Assembly: GCA_016223085.1 (NCBI GenBank)
Contig: JACRPS010000031.1
Location: 68,273 to 132,272, forward strand
Direction: 5' to 3'
DNA length: 64,000 nt
From: Chloroflexota bacterium
GTDB taxonomy: Bacteria; Chloroflexota; Anaerolineae; Aggregatilineales; Phototrophicaceae
Part shown: piece by piece, positions 1-8,690 of the stretch
Numbering within the stretch: the first letter of the stretch is position 1
Layout of the letters: each line of letters opens with the position of its first letter
The notes under the pieces: model-generated
The model's database searches: none
Told to the model about the DNA's origin: nothing
The model's input: the letters and a program-made list of their open reading frames with translations, nothing else
Made by a program: the position numbers and the translations under genes

Positions 1-190
1 GCAGCACATCCAGCAGGATTAAATCCGGGCGTTTGGCTTCGATCAAATCAATGGCCTGCAGGCCATCTTCGGCCAGTACGATTTCCAGATTCGGGACATT
101 CAGCCGTTCAATGATGTGCTGGAGCAGCACCCGCGCCAAGTCTTCATCGTCTACAATCAGTACAGTATGGCGAGCATTTGTGTCGGACAT
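1..190 (-). CDS. Response regulator receiver domain, 3' end outside window
   Basis: The reverse strand starts with ATG at 190 and stays open to the window edge (63 codons). It reads as the first half of a CheY-like receiver: hydrophobic beta-1 ending in VDDED (acidic pocket near residues 14-16), a helix, then LILLDVL, whose Asp is the expected phosphoacceptor. This fits two-component signalling in the cytoplasm. The output domain, if any, is outside the window. A TATAAT-like hexamer lies about 65 bp upstream. The receiver assignment is firm; the partner kinase is unknown. Confidence 0.85.
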   Translation of the reverse strand, partial: MSDTNARHTVLIVDDEDLARVLLQHIIERLNVPNLEIVLAEDGLQAIDLIEAKRPDLILLDVL

Positions 191-253
191 GGTGGTATGT
201 AGTGACCGTTATACAGCCGTTTGCGCCGTGCTGTTTATATATTCAACTATCCC

Positions 254-259
254 ATTATA
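254..259 (-). promoter_or_regulatory. Possible -10 box of the response regulator gene
   Basis: The reverse strand reads TATAAT here, about 64 nt before the start codon at 190. I see no convincing -35 hexamer at 16-18 bp, so the call rests on the -10 match and its intergenic position. Confidence 0.35.
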
Positions 260-334
260 TGCCGAATTGTCCAGGCTAACTTAAAAGGTTTGTGAACCCG
301 ACGCCAAAACGTTGAATCCAAAGCTGAAAGGTGG

Positions 335-366
335 GAAAAACCGGGCACGACCGATCCCGTGCCCGG
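335..366 (-). terminator. Rho-independent terminator of icd
   Basis: A perfect 9-bp stem (CCGGGCACG with CGTGCCCGG) and 8-nt loop at 341-366 lies just past the icd stop codon. On the reverse strand it is followed by a run of five T, the layout of an intrinsic terminator. Confidence 0.8.
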
Positions 367-382
367 AAAAGCGGGTTGGGAA

Positions 383-1630
383 CTAACCCATATTGCGGAT
401 GACGGCGGACGCGAACTCACTGGTTTTGACTTCGATAGCCCCAGCCATCTGGCGGGCGAAATCGTAAGTGACGATCTTTTCGTCCAGCGTCTTTTCGTAA
501 GCAGTGGTGATGAGGTCGGCGGCTTCCTGCCAGCCGATATGCTCCAGCATCATGACGCCGCTGAACAGCAGCGAACCGGGGTTCACCTTGTCCAGGTTGG
601 AATACTTGGGCGCGGTGCCATGCGTGGCCTCGAACAGCGCCACTGTATCGCCGATGTTGGCGCCGGGGGCGATACCTACACCGCCGACTTCGGCAGCGAC
701 CGCATCGCTCAGATAATCGCCGTTAAGGTTGGGTGTGGCGATCACGTCAAATTCGGACGGGCGCAGCAGCATCTTCTGGAACATGATGTCGGCAATCGTA
801 TCCTGAACCAGAATTTTGCCTGCCGGCACCCTGCCGCCGTGTTTGGACTCGACTTCCGCCCATGAAATCGTCTGCTCCGGGAATTCCTCGGCAGCGACCT
901 CATAGCCCCACTTCTGGAACGCACCTTCGGTAAACTTCTGGATGTTGCCCTTGTGTACCAGCGTCACGCTTTTGCGGTTGTGCTGGATGGCATAGTTGAT
1001 TGCCGCCCGCACCAGGCGCTTGGTGCCAAAGGCGCTGATCGGCTTGATGCCCAGCCCTGCGCCTTCAAAAAATTCTGCCCCCAGTTCTTCGCGCAGGAAG
1101 CGGGCGAGTTTGAGATTCTCCGGCGAACCGGATTCATATTCAATGCCGGCGTATACGTCTTCCGTGTTTTCGCGGAAGATCACCACGTCCACTTCTTCCG
1201 GGTGTTTGAGCGGGCTGGGCACACCGCGATACCAGCGCACCGGGCGCACGCAGCTATACAGGTCCAGTACCTGCCGCAGCGTCACATTCAGGCTGCGGAA
1301 ACCACCACCGACCGGAGTGGTCAGCGGCCCTTTGATGCCGATCAGAAACTCCCGCATGGCCTCAAATGTTTCTTCCGGCATATAGTCGCCGTTGTAGACC
1401 GAGGCCGCTTTTTCGCCAGCGTAAATTTCCATCCAGGCGATCTTCCGGTTGCCGCCGTACGCTTTTTCAACCGCTGCATCCCAGATGCGTTTGCTGGCCC
1501 GCATGATGTCCGGACCGATGCCATCACCCTCGATGAAGCAGAGAATGGGGTTGTCCGGGACGTGTAAGTGACCGTTTTGAGCCGTAATCTTTTGACCCTG
1601 TTCCGGTACGATAATCTTCTCGTATGACAT
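383..1630 (-). CDS. icd: Isocitrate dehydrogenase, NADP-type
   Basis: Converts isocitrate to 2-oxoglutarate and CO2 in the TCA cycle. At 415 aa it has the length of the E. coli enzyme and aligns along its whole length in my reading. Visible motifs are GDGIGPD near residue 35, the substrate loop RSLNV with the regulatory serine near residue 113, [10 protein letters not shown], the [13 protein letters not shown] stretch, and [10 protein letters not shown] near the C-terminus with the metal-binding aspartates. It is transcribed alone and followed by its own terminator. The upstream region (1631-1765) holds its promoter and that of the divergent membrane protein gene. NADP rather than NAD use is inferred from similarity to the E. 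coli-type dimer. Confidence 0.95.
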   Translation of the reverse strand: MSYEKIIVPEQGQKITAQNGHLHVPDNPILCFIEGDGIGPDIMRASKRIWDAAVEKAYGGNRKIAWMEIYAGEKAASVYNGDYMPEETFEAMREFLIGIKGPLTTPVGGGFRSLNVTLRQVLDLYSCVRPVRWYRGVPSPLKHPEEVDVVIFRENTEDVYAGIEYESGSPENLKLARFLREELGAEFFEGAGLGIKPISAFGTKRLVRAAINYAIQHNRKSVTLVHKGNIQKFTEGAFQKWGYEVAAEEFPEQTISWAEVESKHGGRVPAGKILVQDTIADIMFQKMLLRPSEFDVIATPNLNGDYLSDAVAAEVGGVGIAPGANIGDTVALFEATHGTAPKYSNLDKVNPGSLLFSGVMMLEHIGWQEAADLITTAYEKTLDEKIVTYDFARQMAGAIEVKTSEFASAVIRNMG

Positions 1631-1765
1631 AAAAGCTCCTCAATGGCGCCGTTCTGTCAAAATTATACGTGCTAACGGAGCGAAACGGGAATAGTTTGTT
1701 GGAAAAATGAGCCGGTGCTACACTACACGCCAGACTCGACAGCCACGTGCCAGGAGGAAAACCGT

Positions 1766-2848
1766 ATGGGTTCCGCAATTATCGAGGTCGGACTCGGCCT
1801 GGTGATGGTGTACTTCGTCCTGAGCGTTATTGTGACGCAGGTGAACAACCTGATCGTGAACTTCCTCAATCTGCGGGCGGAGAACCTGCGCGCCTGGTTT
1901 CATCAGGCGATCACCGATGACGCCGTTCGCAACGAAATCCTGACCCATCCGATGATTAACATCGTCGAAGCCCAGATGACGGCAAAGCGTCCCAATGTTA
2001 TCCAGCGGGTGCTGAACCGCCTGGGCCGCTGGCTGGTGGCGCGGCTGGTGCCTGGGGCAGACAAATACCGTTCAACCACCAAGGTTTCCTACATCGCACC
2101 CACCGTGTTTGCTGATGTGCTGCTGGGCGTGTTTGTCAAAGATCAGGGTACACTGACCGCGCAGTCGGATGCGGAGAAGGTGTATTCGCTCATCCTCTCC
2201 ATGAAGGATCGGGTGCAGGATACCCCGCTGGAACAGACACTGGAAACGATTATCGCCAACGCCCAGTCGTTCCAGGAGGCGCATAGCAAGGTGGCCGCGT
2301 GGTTCGACAACAGCATGAATCATCTCAGCGCCATGTTCAAGCGGCGGGTGCAGGTGATTGCCTTCATCGCCGGGCTGCTGATTTCGATCATCCTGAACGT
2401 GGATACGCTGCACCTGGCGCGCACACTGTGGAACGATCCGGCGCTGCGGCAGGCGGTTGTCTTCGCGGCGGAAAGCACCTCGCAGGCCGGACTGCAAACC
2501 CCGCAGGATGCTGCCACGACGCAGCAGCAACTGGAAGAACTGCGCAGGAACCTGCAAACGTTTCTGGATTTGCGCCTCCCTATCGGCTGGGAAATTAACC
2601 CGGCGCCGGACGCGCTGCTGCTGGTCAGCCCACGCAACGCTGCCAACTTTTCGCCGGTGTTAAACCCGAGTGACTGGCTTGGCTTCCTGGCGCTGAAGCT
2701 GCTCGGCTGGGTGCTGACTACCTTTGCCATTATGCAGGGGTCGGATTTCTGGTTTAATCTGCTGGGGCGCATCGCGCAGGCACGGACAGCGGTCGCCAAG
2801 ATCAGCGAAACGGTGTCCGGCGCGAATCCCAGTTCAGGGACAGGGTAA
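1766..2848 (+). CDS. Conserved membrane protein of unknown function
   Basis: A 360-aa protein I do not recognise. The start at 1766 is chosen because AGGAGG lies 9 nt upstream; an upstream start at 1715 has no ribosome site. It has a hydrophobic segment at residues 4-30, a long hydrophilic stretch, a second membrane segment near 197-215, and a third near 310-335. The middle region is helical and charged, so a membrane-anchored scaffold or sensor is possible, but nothing shows a catalytic role. It stands alone between icd and the convergent phosphohexomutase gene, with a palindromic repeat at its 3' side. Confidence 0.7.
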   Translation: MGSAIIEVGLGLVMVYFVLSVIVTQVNNLIVNFLNLRAENLRAWFHQAITDDAVRNEILTHPMINIVEAQMTAKRPNVIQRVLNRLGRWLVARLVPGADKYRSTTKVSYIAPTVFADVLLGVFVKDQGTLTAQSDAEKVYSLILSMKDRVQDTPLEQTLETIIANAQSFQEAHSKVAAWFDNSMNHLSAMFKRRVQVIAFIAGLLISIILNVDTLHLARTLWNDPALRQAVVFAAESTSQAGLQTPQDAATTQQQLEELRRNLQTFLDLRLPIGWEINPAPDALLLVSPRNAANFSPVLNPSDWLGFLALKLLGWVLTTFAIMQGSDFWFNLLGRIAQARTAVAKISETVSGANPSSGTG

Positions 2849-2859
2849 TAAACACCACC

Positions 2860-2887
2860 GTAGGGACACGATCTATCGTGTCCCTAC
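2860..2887. repeat. Intergenic palindrome, GTAGGGACAC type
   Basis: Two perfect 13-bp arms (GTAGGGACACGAT and its complement) separated by 2 bp. It lies between convergent genes, so it may also end transcription. An identical 28-bp copy is at 58377-58404, and variants with the same outer arms recur through both flanks. Confidence 0.85.
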
Positions 2888-2893
2888 AAGTTT

Positions 2894-4330
2894 TCAGGCA
2901 ATCACCTTATTCCCCAACTCACCGCCCAGTTTCAGCAGTTCGTCGCGGAAGTCCGGCGTATGGGCCTCGGCGTAAATGCGTAGCACCGGCTCGGTGCCGC
3001 TGGGGCGAATCAGCAGCCAGCTATTGTCGGCCAGATAATATTTCACGCCGTCGAGTGTGTCCACCCGGCTGATGCTTTCGCCATGCACCTGCGACGGCGC
3101 AGCCTCGGCCAGCAGCTTAACCATCTGCTTCTTCGGAACCGGGAACGACAGCCGTTCGTCAATCCGTCCGTAGTGCGCCGGCCCGTACCTGGCCTGGAGG
3201 TCAGCCACGATCTCATGCAGCGGCACTTTATACTCCGCCATCACCTCCAGCAGCAGCAGCCCCATCAGGATGCCATCGCCTTCCGGGATGTGGCCGCGAA
3301 TGCTGATGCCGCCGCTTTCCTCGCCGCCCATCAACACGTCGTTGCGCATCATCAGGTCGGCAATATAGTTAAAGCCTACCGGCGTTTCGTGAACTTTCAG
3401 ACCGTATTTTTGCGCCAGATTGTCAATCATGAAGGTCGTCGAAACGGTTTTTACCACGTCGCCGCATTGCTTGCGCGTTTCCACCAGATGCCGCAGCACC
3501 AGCGCGAAGATGTGGTGCGGGTCAATGAAGTTACCCAACGCGTCCACCGCGCCAATGCGGTCAGCGTCGCCGTCAGTTGCCAGCCCCACATCCGCCTGGG
3601 TGCGCTGGACGCAGGCCACCAGTTCACTCAAATAGCGGGCGATGGGTTCCGGGTGGATGCCGCCGAAGCCGGGGTTGAGCACATTGCGGATTTCCGTTAC
3701 CTGGCAGCGCGACCGCGACAGGATGCTGGCGAACGCGCCGCGCCCCGCGCCCCACATCGCGTCGGCCACGATGTTCAGTTCGCTTTGCAAAATTTTGTCG
3801 AGATCAACCAGCGTGCCGAGGTGCTGGTAATACGTCCAGGACGGGTCAAAGCGGCGAATCAGTTCCATATCAACCGCCTGCTGGAAGTCCATCAGGTTCG
3901 GCCCGCGCGCCTCGCGTTCCATCAGTTCCAGTTCTTTTTCGACCAGCGCGCACTGCTCGGCGGTGGCGCTGCCGCCGTACGGGGCCTTGAGCTTAAAGCC
4001 ATTGTAACGCGGCGGGTTGTGGCTGGCGGTGATAACAATGCCGGCATCGGCACGTTTTTCCTTGACATTATAGGAGATCACCGGCGTGGGCGAGTCGGTG
4101 CGGGTCAGCCAGGCGACGATGCCGTTGCCCGCCAGCACCCGCGCTGCTTCGCTGGCGAAGCGGTCGGACAGGAAGCGGGTATCATAGCCGATGACCACCT
4201 GTGGACGCTCGCTGCCAGTGTGCTGCTTTTTCACGGCTTCGGCCACCGCCTGCGAAATCAGCCGCAGGTTATCAAACGTAAACGTGTCTGCGATGACGGC
4301 GCGCCAGCCGTCCGTCCCAAAACGAATCAT
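2894..4330 (-). CDS. Phosphoglucomutase/phosphomannomutase family enzyme
   Basis: Alpha-D-phosphohexomutase that interconverts sugar 1- and 6-phosphates, feeding cell-surface glycan and nucleotide-sugar synthesis. The 478-aa protein carries all four signature loops: RFGTDGWRA at residues 3-11, the phosphoserine loop TASHNPPRYNG near 100-110, the metal loop DGDADRIG near 250, the sugar-recognition loop GGEESGG near 340, and the phosphate loop RPSGTEPVLR near 450. Whether glucose, mannose or glucosamine phosphate is preferred cannot be read from the motifs. A hairpin separates it from the upstream dehydrogenase gene on the same strand. Confidence 0.93.
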   Translation of the reverse strand: MIRFGTDGWRAVIADTFTFDNLRLISQAVAEAVKKQHTGSERPQVVIGYDTRFLSDRFASEAARVLAGNGIVAWLTRTDSPTPVISYNVKEKRADAGIVITASHNPPRYNGFKLKAPYGGSATAEQCALVEKELELMEREARGPNLMDFQQAVDMELIRRFDPSWTYYQHLGTLVDLDKILQSELNIVADAMWGAGRGAFASILSRSRCQVTEIRNVLNPGFGGIHPEPIARYLSELVACVQRTQADVGLATDGDADRIGAVDALGNFIDPHHIFALVLRHLVETRKQCGDVVKTVSTTFMIDNLAQKYGLKVHETPVGFNYIADLMMRNDVLMGGEESGGISIRGHIPEGDGILMGLLLLEVMAEYKVPLHEIVADLQARYGPAHYGRIDERLSFPVPKKQMVKLLAEAAPSQVHGESISRVDTLDGVKYYLADNSWLLIRPSGTEPVLRIYAEAHTPDFRDELLKLGGELGNKVIA

Positions 4331-4404
4331 TGACGGGTGTTCCTTTTCTCACTCTGGCCGGACAGGGCAAAGAACCCTGCCCGCAAACCATTTTCTTTCG
4401 ACTG

Positions 4405-4430
4405 TAAAAGGACGAGGCTTGCCTCGTCCT
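4405..4430 (-). terminator. Terminator after the glycerol-1-phosphate dehydrogenase-like gene
   Basis: Ten-bp perfect arms (AGGACGAGGC and complement) with a 2-nt loop at 4409-4430, followed on the reverse strand by TTTT. It lies between the stop of the gene at 4454 and the start of the phosphohexomutase at 4330. Confidence 0.7.
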
Positions 4431-4453
4431 AACGGGTTCATTCAGGATAGGTG

Positions 4454-5479
4454 TTAAAACCGCCCGGTGTTATCCAGGCCGGTCGTAACCAGCAGTTCGC
4501 TGACACGCTCCGGCGTGGGATCAAAGTCGTTGAGAATGCTGTAGGGCAGTTGGTGCTCGCGCACGTAGTCTGGCATCTGGTACAGCGTTTCGCGGATGTC
4601 CTCCGGCGCAAGCTGCCCGATGCGGATACCAGCGGACTGGATCGTTTCGCGGATGGGGTGGATATCCTGCCCGTGCAGCGCCGCCGCGATCAAAATCCCC
4701 GGCCCGACCAGATCAGCATACGGGACGCCATAGGTACGCGGCAGCCGGCGTTCAATCGCATAGGCAAAATACTGTTCGCTGCCTTCCTGCGGACGGTTGT
4801 GACCAAGCTGGTTTGTCAACTGCACTTCCATACACATCAGGTCGAGCAGATTGGTGAGCGCATCCACGCGGCCCATACCCACGCCGCCGGCGATCTTAAA
4901 CGCCTGCTGGGCGATACCCGCCGCCAACCCGGCTGCCCAGGGCTGGAAGCGGGTATCGGCGGTCGTCTGGTTGCGTTCGGCGGCATAGCGCCAATCCAGC
5001 AGGCCGGTGACGATGCTCAACAGTTCCACGATGCCCGTGCCGCGCAGATAGGGTGGCGCGTTGCGGATGATTTCCCAATCAATAAAAACTTTCTCGACCG
5101 GGCCAGTGGTGACGTAATTGACCGTACCTTCTTCGCGGACGGCGACCAGCGCGGTAAAAAAGCCGTCCACACTTAGCGCCGTCGGGATGAGCACGACCGG
5201 CAGCCGGTTGACCCAGCCGACGTATTTGGCAACATCCGCCACCCGACCGCCGCCAACTCCATAGATCACCTCCACATCGGACGGCAGCCCGCCCGCCAGT
5301 TTTTGCAAAAATTCAAGGTCGGCGGTATGCGGTTCCGCCTGGATGACCAGTGGGAGATTAAGCAGCGAACCGACCGCAGCCCACGATGGGCCGCCGGTGA
5401 GCAGGGCGGTAGGGCGATCTTCAGTCACACTGCTCAGATCGCTAAATTCAATCTGCGGCAGCGGCCACACGGTTTTCAT
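4454..5479 (-). CDS. Glycerol-1-phosphate dehydrogenase (AraM/EgsA) homologue with altered metal site
   Basis: A 341-aa protein of the iron-containing alcohol dehydrogenase superfamily, closest in my reading to glycerol-1-phosphate dehydrogenases, which reduce dihydroxyacetone phosphate to sn-glycerol 1-phosphate. Visible are the nucleotide-binding GVGGGRVADVAKYV near residues 95-108, SVDGF near 124, and TGLLDWRYA near 157. The family metal ligands are an Asp and two His in contexts like GDLLS, GSEH and HGxxVG. Here the matching places read VELLS, GSEQ and PYADLVG, so all three ligands seem replaced. It may be a non-catalytic or altered relative. Monocistronic, divergent from the gene at 5704. 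Confidence 0.72.
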   Translation of the reverse strand: MKTVWPLPQIEFSDLSSVTEDRPTALLTGGPSWAAVGSLLNLPLVIQAEPHTADLEFLQKLAGGLPSDVEVIYGVGGGRVADVAKYVGWVNRLPVVLIPTALSVDGFFTALVAVREEGTVNYVTTGPVEKVFIDWEIIRNAPPYLRGTGIVELLSIVTGLLDWRYAAERNQTTADTRFQPWAAGLAAGIAQQAFKIAGGVGMGRVDALTNLLDLMCMEVQLTNQLGHNRPQEGSEQYFAYAIERRLPRTYGVPYADLVGPGILIAAALHGQDIHPIRETIQSAGIRIGQLAPEDIRETLYQMPDYVREHQLPYSILNDFDPTPERVSELLVTTGLDNTGRF

Positions 5480-5568
5480 AGACGCTCCAGTTCTTGAGGT
5501 AAGAACCTATACCAGAATCCATGTCGTACTTGCAGGGTTGACGGCATGAACAGTTTAACTATAGTCGG

Positions 5569-5611
5569 AAAATTTATAAAATTCCATTTGTGAATCCTGC
5601 CTATAAATTTT
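5569..5611. promoter_or_regulatory. AT-rich dyad in a divergent promoter region
   Basis: The 224-bp gap between the divergent genes starting at 5479 and 5704 holds inverted 10-bp arms, AAAATTTATA at 5569-5578 and TATAAATTTT at 5602-5611. They could be an operator or overlapping promoter elements. No regulator can be named. Confidence 0.35.
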
Positions 5612-5703
5612 AGCCGGATTGTCACTTGAAGGAAAATGACACATCAGGGACAATTGTTAAGAAATCCACCTGTCGCGCCACCAACGCGGGGGAGTTTACT
5701 GGT

Positions 5704-7524
5704 ATGGACACGCCGTTACCATCAAATGAACAACTGCTGGAGTACAGCGCCGCGATACCGTGGCAGGATATCGAGCAGCAGAAGCGCAAATTTAATCAGG
5801 CAATCAGCAATCTGGTTGCGAAATCGCCCAATGAAAAACTTCCCCTCGATTACCTGTCCAGTATGGTGGGCGTGCCGGTGACGACCCTGTTTGACCCTGA
5901 TGACACGTATGGCGCGAATGTCGTCCTGGCGGAATGTGGTGGCCGCCGCCACGTGCTTGCCAGCGCAGTCAGCGGACGCTACCGGGGCAAAAAGACGTTT
6001 TTGCAGAGTCTTGTGCCTTATAACTTCAACCCCAGCGTCAACCATACCAACGTGCACGAAACCGACGACCCGGAAACCCGGATGCGGTCACTCGGCGCGG
6101 AAATCGAACTCGGTCTGGTCAACATGGACGGCACGCCGCCGACCGAAGACCAGATGCAGAATTACATGAACGTGTACCGCAAACACGCGCAGCGGCTGGG
6201 TATCAGCCCGCAGGTGGACCGTGAGGCCGGGCAGTACCAGATGGAAGCGCACATCGCGCCGGTCATCGGCTATCACAAAACCCGCGCCGCTGTGGGCGGC
6301 ATCTTCACCGCACTGGCCGCCAGCAGCGAAGAAACCGGCCTGCGCACGACGATTCTGCCGACCTATCCAGTTGAATCCGATTTTAAGCTGACGGATGACC
6401 CGAAGGTGCAGACTGCCGTTGATCTGATGCTGGAAGTCAACGGCTTTTTCCCGGAATACGCCCGGCGGCTGCAGGAAGTCCAGGCGCTGTACCACGTCAA
6501 CCCACCAACCACCAACTATGTGCAGATGTTCCGCATCCAGGGCTGCCACATCCACATTGATCTGGCAGGAAGGTCGGAGGCGCTCGGCCTGCTGACGTTT
6601 TACACCATGCTGCGCAGCGCGTCGGCGATTGCCAACGCCGCCGTGTTGAAGGGCGGGCCGTTTGTGAACGGTACCTGCGACGCCGAACGGCTGTGCACAC
6701 GCGAATTTCTGCGCCAGGTGACGGTGACAGGCCGCTACCTGGACCTGCCGACCACGCCGCATTTAACGTCGAACGGCCTTGATCGCTACGCCGCACTGCT
6801 GCGGTCAGAACGGGTCAATTCGCCAGGGCGCGCCATGTTGTATGAGGACGGCCTGGGCGAGATGGTATCGGTCATGCATAATCCTATCGGGCGGGTGCGG
6901 CCTGATCTGACGACCAACAAACGCATCTGCACGCTGGAAAGCACCGGGATGCCGGCTTCGATCAGTGGGTCGCGCATGGCCGCCGTGCTGACCGATTTTG
7001 AGTACAGCCACGTCATCATCGAGGACTATTTCCGCAGGCACGGCTGCGACCTGGGGCCGATGTACGATGACAAGGTGATGTGGGCGGTGCTGGGGCCGCT
7101 GGACGGTGATACCTTCCGGCAGCTTCAGGATGCTTCCGACCGCGACTGTACCGATGTGGTGATTACCACCGCCTCCGGCACGCGCATGACGTTGGCCGAA
7201 TTTTATGAGATGAAGCGTGTGTTTATGCACAAGGCGCTGCTGGCGGTGGAATCGGTGGATGTGACGCCGCGTGACGTGGATGATGTGTACGTCAGCCTGA
7301 CACGGATGCTGAACCCGCCCAGCGGGCGCGCTGCGCAGACGATCCACCAGTTTGTCGCCGATCAAAAACTGCGCAGCACCGGCAACTGGGGCCGTATCCT
7401 GCGCAATGCGTTTATCGAAGCGGGCGGCACGCCGGGGGAACACCGGCCCGAAATTGTGATGCAGATCGTCAATCAGCTTCACGACGCGCTGCGGCTGCGC
7501 TACCTGCAAAACGGGCATGGATAA
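5704..7524 (+). CDS. Glutamate-cysteine ligase-like (GCS2 superfamily) protein
   Basis: A 606-aa protein that resembles the carboxylate-amine ligase/GCS2 superfamily, which joins an amino group to a glutamate side chain at the cost of ATP. Supporting motifs are GAEIELGLV near residue 124 (the usual N-terminal EE/EL strand), the metal-site-like HIHIDL near 280, and the RICTLESTGMPAS block near 405, like the family's late LE-R strand. It is much longer than YbdK-type enzymes (about 370 aa), with an added C-terminal helical region. The ATG at 5704 has GGGGGAG upstream; a TTG at 5626 would add 26 unlike residues. The substrate is unknown. Confidence 0.65.
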   Translation: MDTPLPSNEQLLEYSAAIPWQDIEQQKRKFNQAISNLVAKSPNEKLPLDYLSSMVGVPVTTLFDPDDTYGANVVLAECGGRRHVLASAVSGRYRGKKTFLQSLVPYNFNPSVNHTNVHETDDPETRMRSLGAEIELGLVNMDGTPPTEDQMQNYMNVYRKHAQRLGISPQVDREAGQYQMEAHIAPVIGYHKTRAAVGGIFTALAASSEETGLRTTILPTYPVESDFKLTDDPKVQTAVDLMLEVNGFFPEYARRLQEVQALYHVNPPTTNYVQMFRIQGCHIHIDLAGRSEALGLLTFYTMLRSASAIANAAVLKGGPFVNGTCDAERLCTREFLRQVTVTGRYLDLPTTPHLTSNGLDRYAALLRSERVNSPGRAMLYEDGLGEMVSVMHNPIGRVRPDLTTNKRICTLESTGMPASISGSRMAAVLTDFEYSHVIIEDYFRRHGCDLGPMYDDKVMWAVLGPLDGDTFRQLQDASDRDCTDVVITTASGTRMTLAEFYEMKRVFMHKALLAVESVDVTPRDVDDVYVSLTRMLNPPSGRAAQTIHQFVADQKLRSTGNWGRILRNAFIEAGGTPGEHRPEIVMQIVNQLHDALRLRYLQNGHG

Positions 7525-7530
7525 GCCAAC

Positions 7531-8676
7531 TTGTTTCGCGTAGTGATTTTGCTGTTGACACTGTTGGGGCTAACCCGCATTACACAGGCGCAAGCCCTGC
7601 CGCCGTGTGTTGAACGGCCTACCTTTGTTGACCCGCCGCAGGTGAACGGCCAACGCTGGTGTCTGGAGGAAGTCGTTCATGATGACAGCGCCGGCGAGTT
7701 GGGTTTTACCGCGCTGGCTGCCGCGCCGGATGGCACGCTCTACGCGGCGCGTCCGCTGGTGGGGCAGGTGCTGGCGCTGCGGGATACCAATGGCGATGGC
7801 CTGCCGGAGTCGCCACGCGTGGTGGCCGACGGACTGACGTTCCCCAACGGCCTCGCCTATCATCGTGGCGCGTTGTACATTTCCGGCGGCCCGCATCTCT
7901 ACCGGCTGCGAGACGGCGAACTCGAAACGTTAGTGGACGATATTCCCGCCGGCACGGGCTTCTGGACGGGCGGACTCACTGTCGGCGGTGATAGCCGGCT
8001 GTACGTGGCCGTCGGCGCGCCGTGCGACCTGTGCCAGCCGGACGACCCGGCGCGAGGCGCGATTCTCAGTTACGATCTGGACGGTGGCGACCGGCGAATT
8101 GTAGCAACCGGACTGCGCCAGCCGGGGGATGTGGCCTTCCTGAACGGCGTCCTGTGGACAACCGACACCGCGCCCGATGCGCTGGCCGATATACTCAACC
8201 TGGACGAACTCAACCGGGTAACGCCGGGAGCGTTTTTCGGCTGGCCGTATTGTGCTGGCGAAAACCAGCCAACGGCTATTTCAGCCGTGTTTGACTGCTC
8301 AACCGCAACTGCCCCGGCGCTGACGTTCCCCACCCACAGCACGCCCACCGGATTGGCGGCCTACACCAGCGGTACGTTTGCGGACATTCAGGACACGCTG
8401 CTGGTAGTATTAGGCGGTTCGTACAACCGCGCGGCGCTGGCCGGCTTTGCGCTGGCCGTTGTACATTTTGATGGCGCCGGCAATCCTGTTGCCGATGAAG
8501 TCATTGTCCCGGAGCAGGCGGACAAAAATAACCCGCCGGGACAAACCCTCGAAATTCTGCAATACCGGGGCAGCGGCTTATGGCCGCACGAGCTGTTTGA
8601 TGTGACAGCCAATAGCGAGGGGTGGATCTTCTTCAGTGTGGGCGGCGGTAGAATCTTCGTCCTGCGCCCGCTTTAG
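7531..8676 (+). CDS. Secreted PQQ-type sugar dehydrogenase-like beta-propeller
   Basis: A 381-aa protein with a clear signal peptide (start TTG, hydrophobic core at residues 3-16, cleavage likely after AQA at 19-21). The rest reads as a six-bladed propeller of the soluble aldose dehydrogenase/NHL type: GFTALAAAPDGTLYAARP, DTNGDGLPE, GLTFPNGLAYH, and a GLRQPGDVAF segment followed by GWPYCAGEN, close to the GWPxC motif of PQQ sugar dehydrogenases. It probably acts outside the membrane. It begins 6 bp after the preceding stop, so it is likely co-transcribed with the gene at 5704. Actual PQQ binding is not proven by the motifs. Confidence 0.75.
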   Translation: MFRVVILLLTLLGLTRITQAQALPPCVERPTFVDPPQVNGQRWCLEEVVHDDSAGELGFTALAAAPDGTLYAARPLVGQVLALRDTNGDGLPESPRVVADGLTFPNGLAYHRGALYISGGPHLYRLRDGELETLVDDIPAGTGFWTGGLTVGGDSRLYVAVGAPCDLCQPDDPARGAILSYDLDGGDRRIVATGLRQPGDVAFLNGVLWTTDTAPDALADILNLDELNRVTPGAFFGWPYCAGENQPTAISAVFDCSTATAPALTFPTHSTPTGLAAYTSGTFADIQDTLLVVLGGSYNRAALAGFALAVVHFDGAGNPVADEVIVPEQADKNNPPGQTLEILQYRGSGLWPHELFDVTANSEGWIFFSVGGGRIFVLRPL

Positions 8677-8690
8677 GATGAGCACCATAC

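Noticed and set aside
3083-4333. 416-codon open frame opposite the phosphohexomutase
   Set aside because: The other strand holds all four family motifs; the opposite frame has no domain and is open due to GC-rich codon bias.
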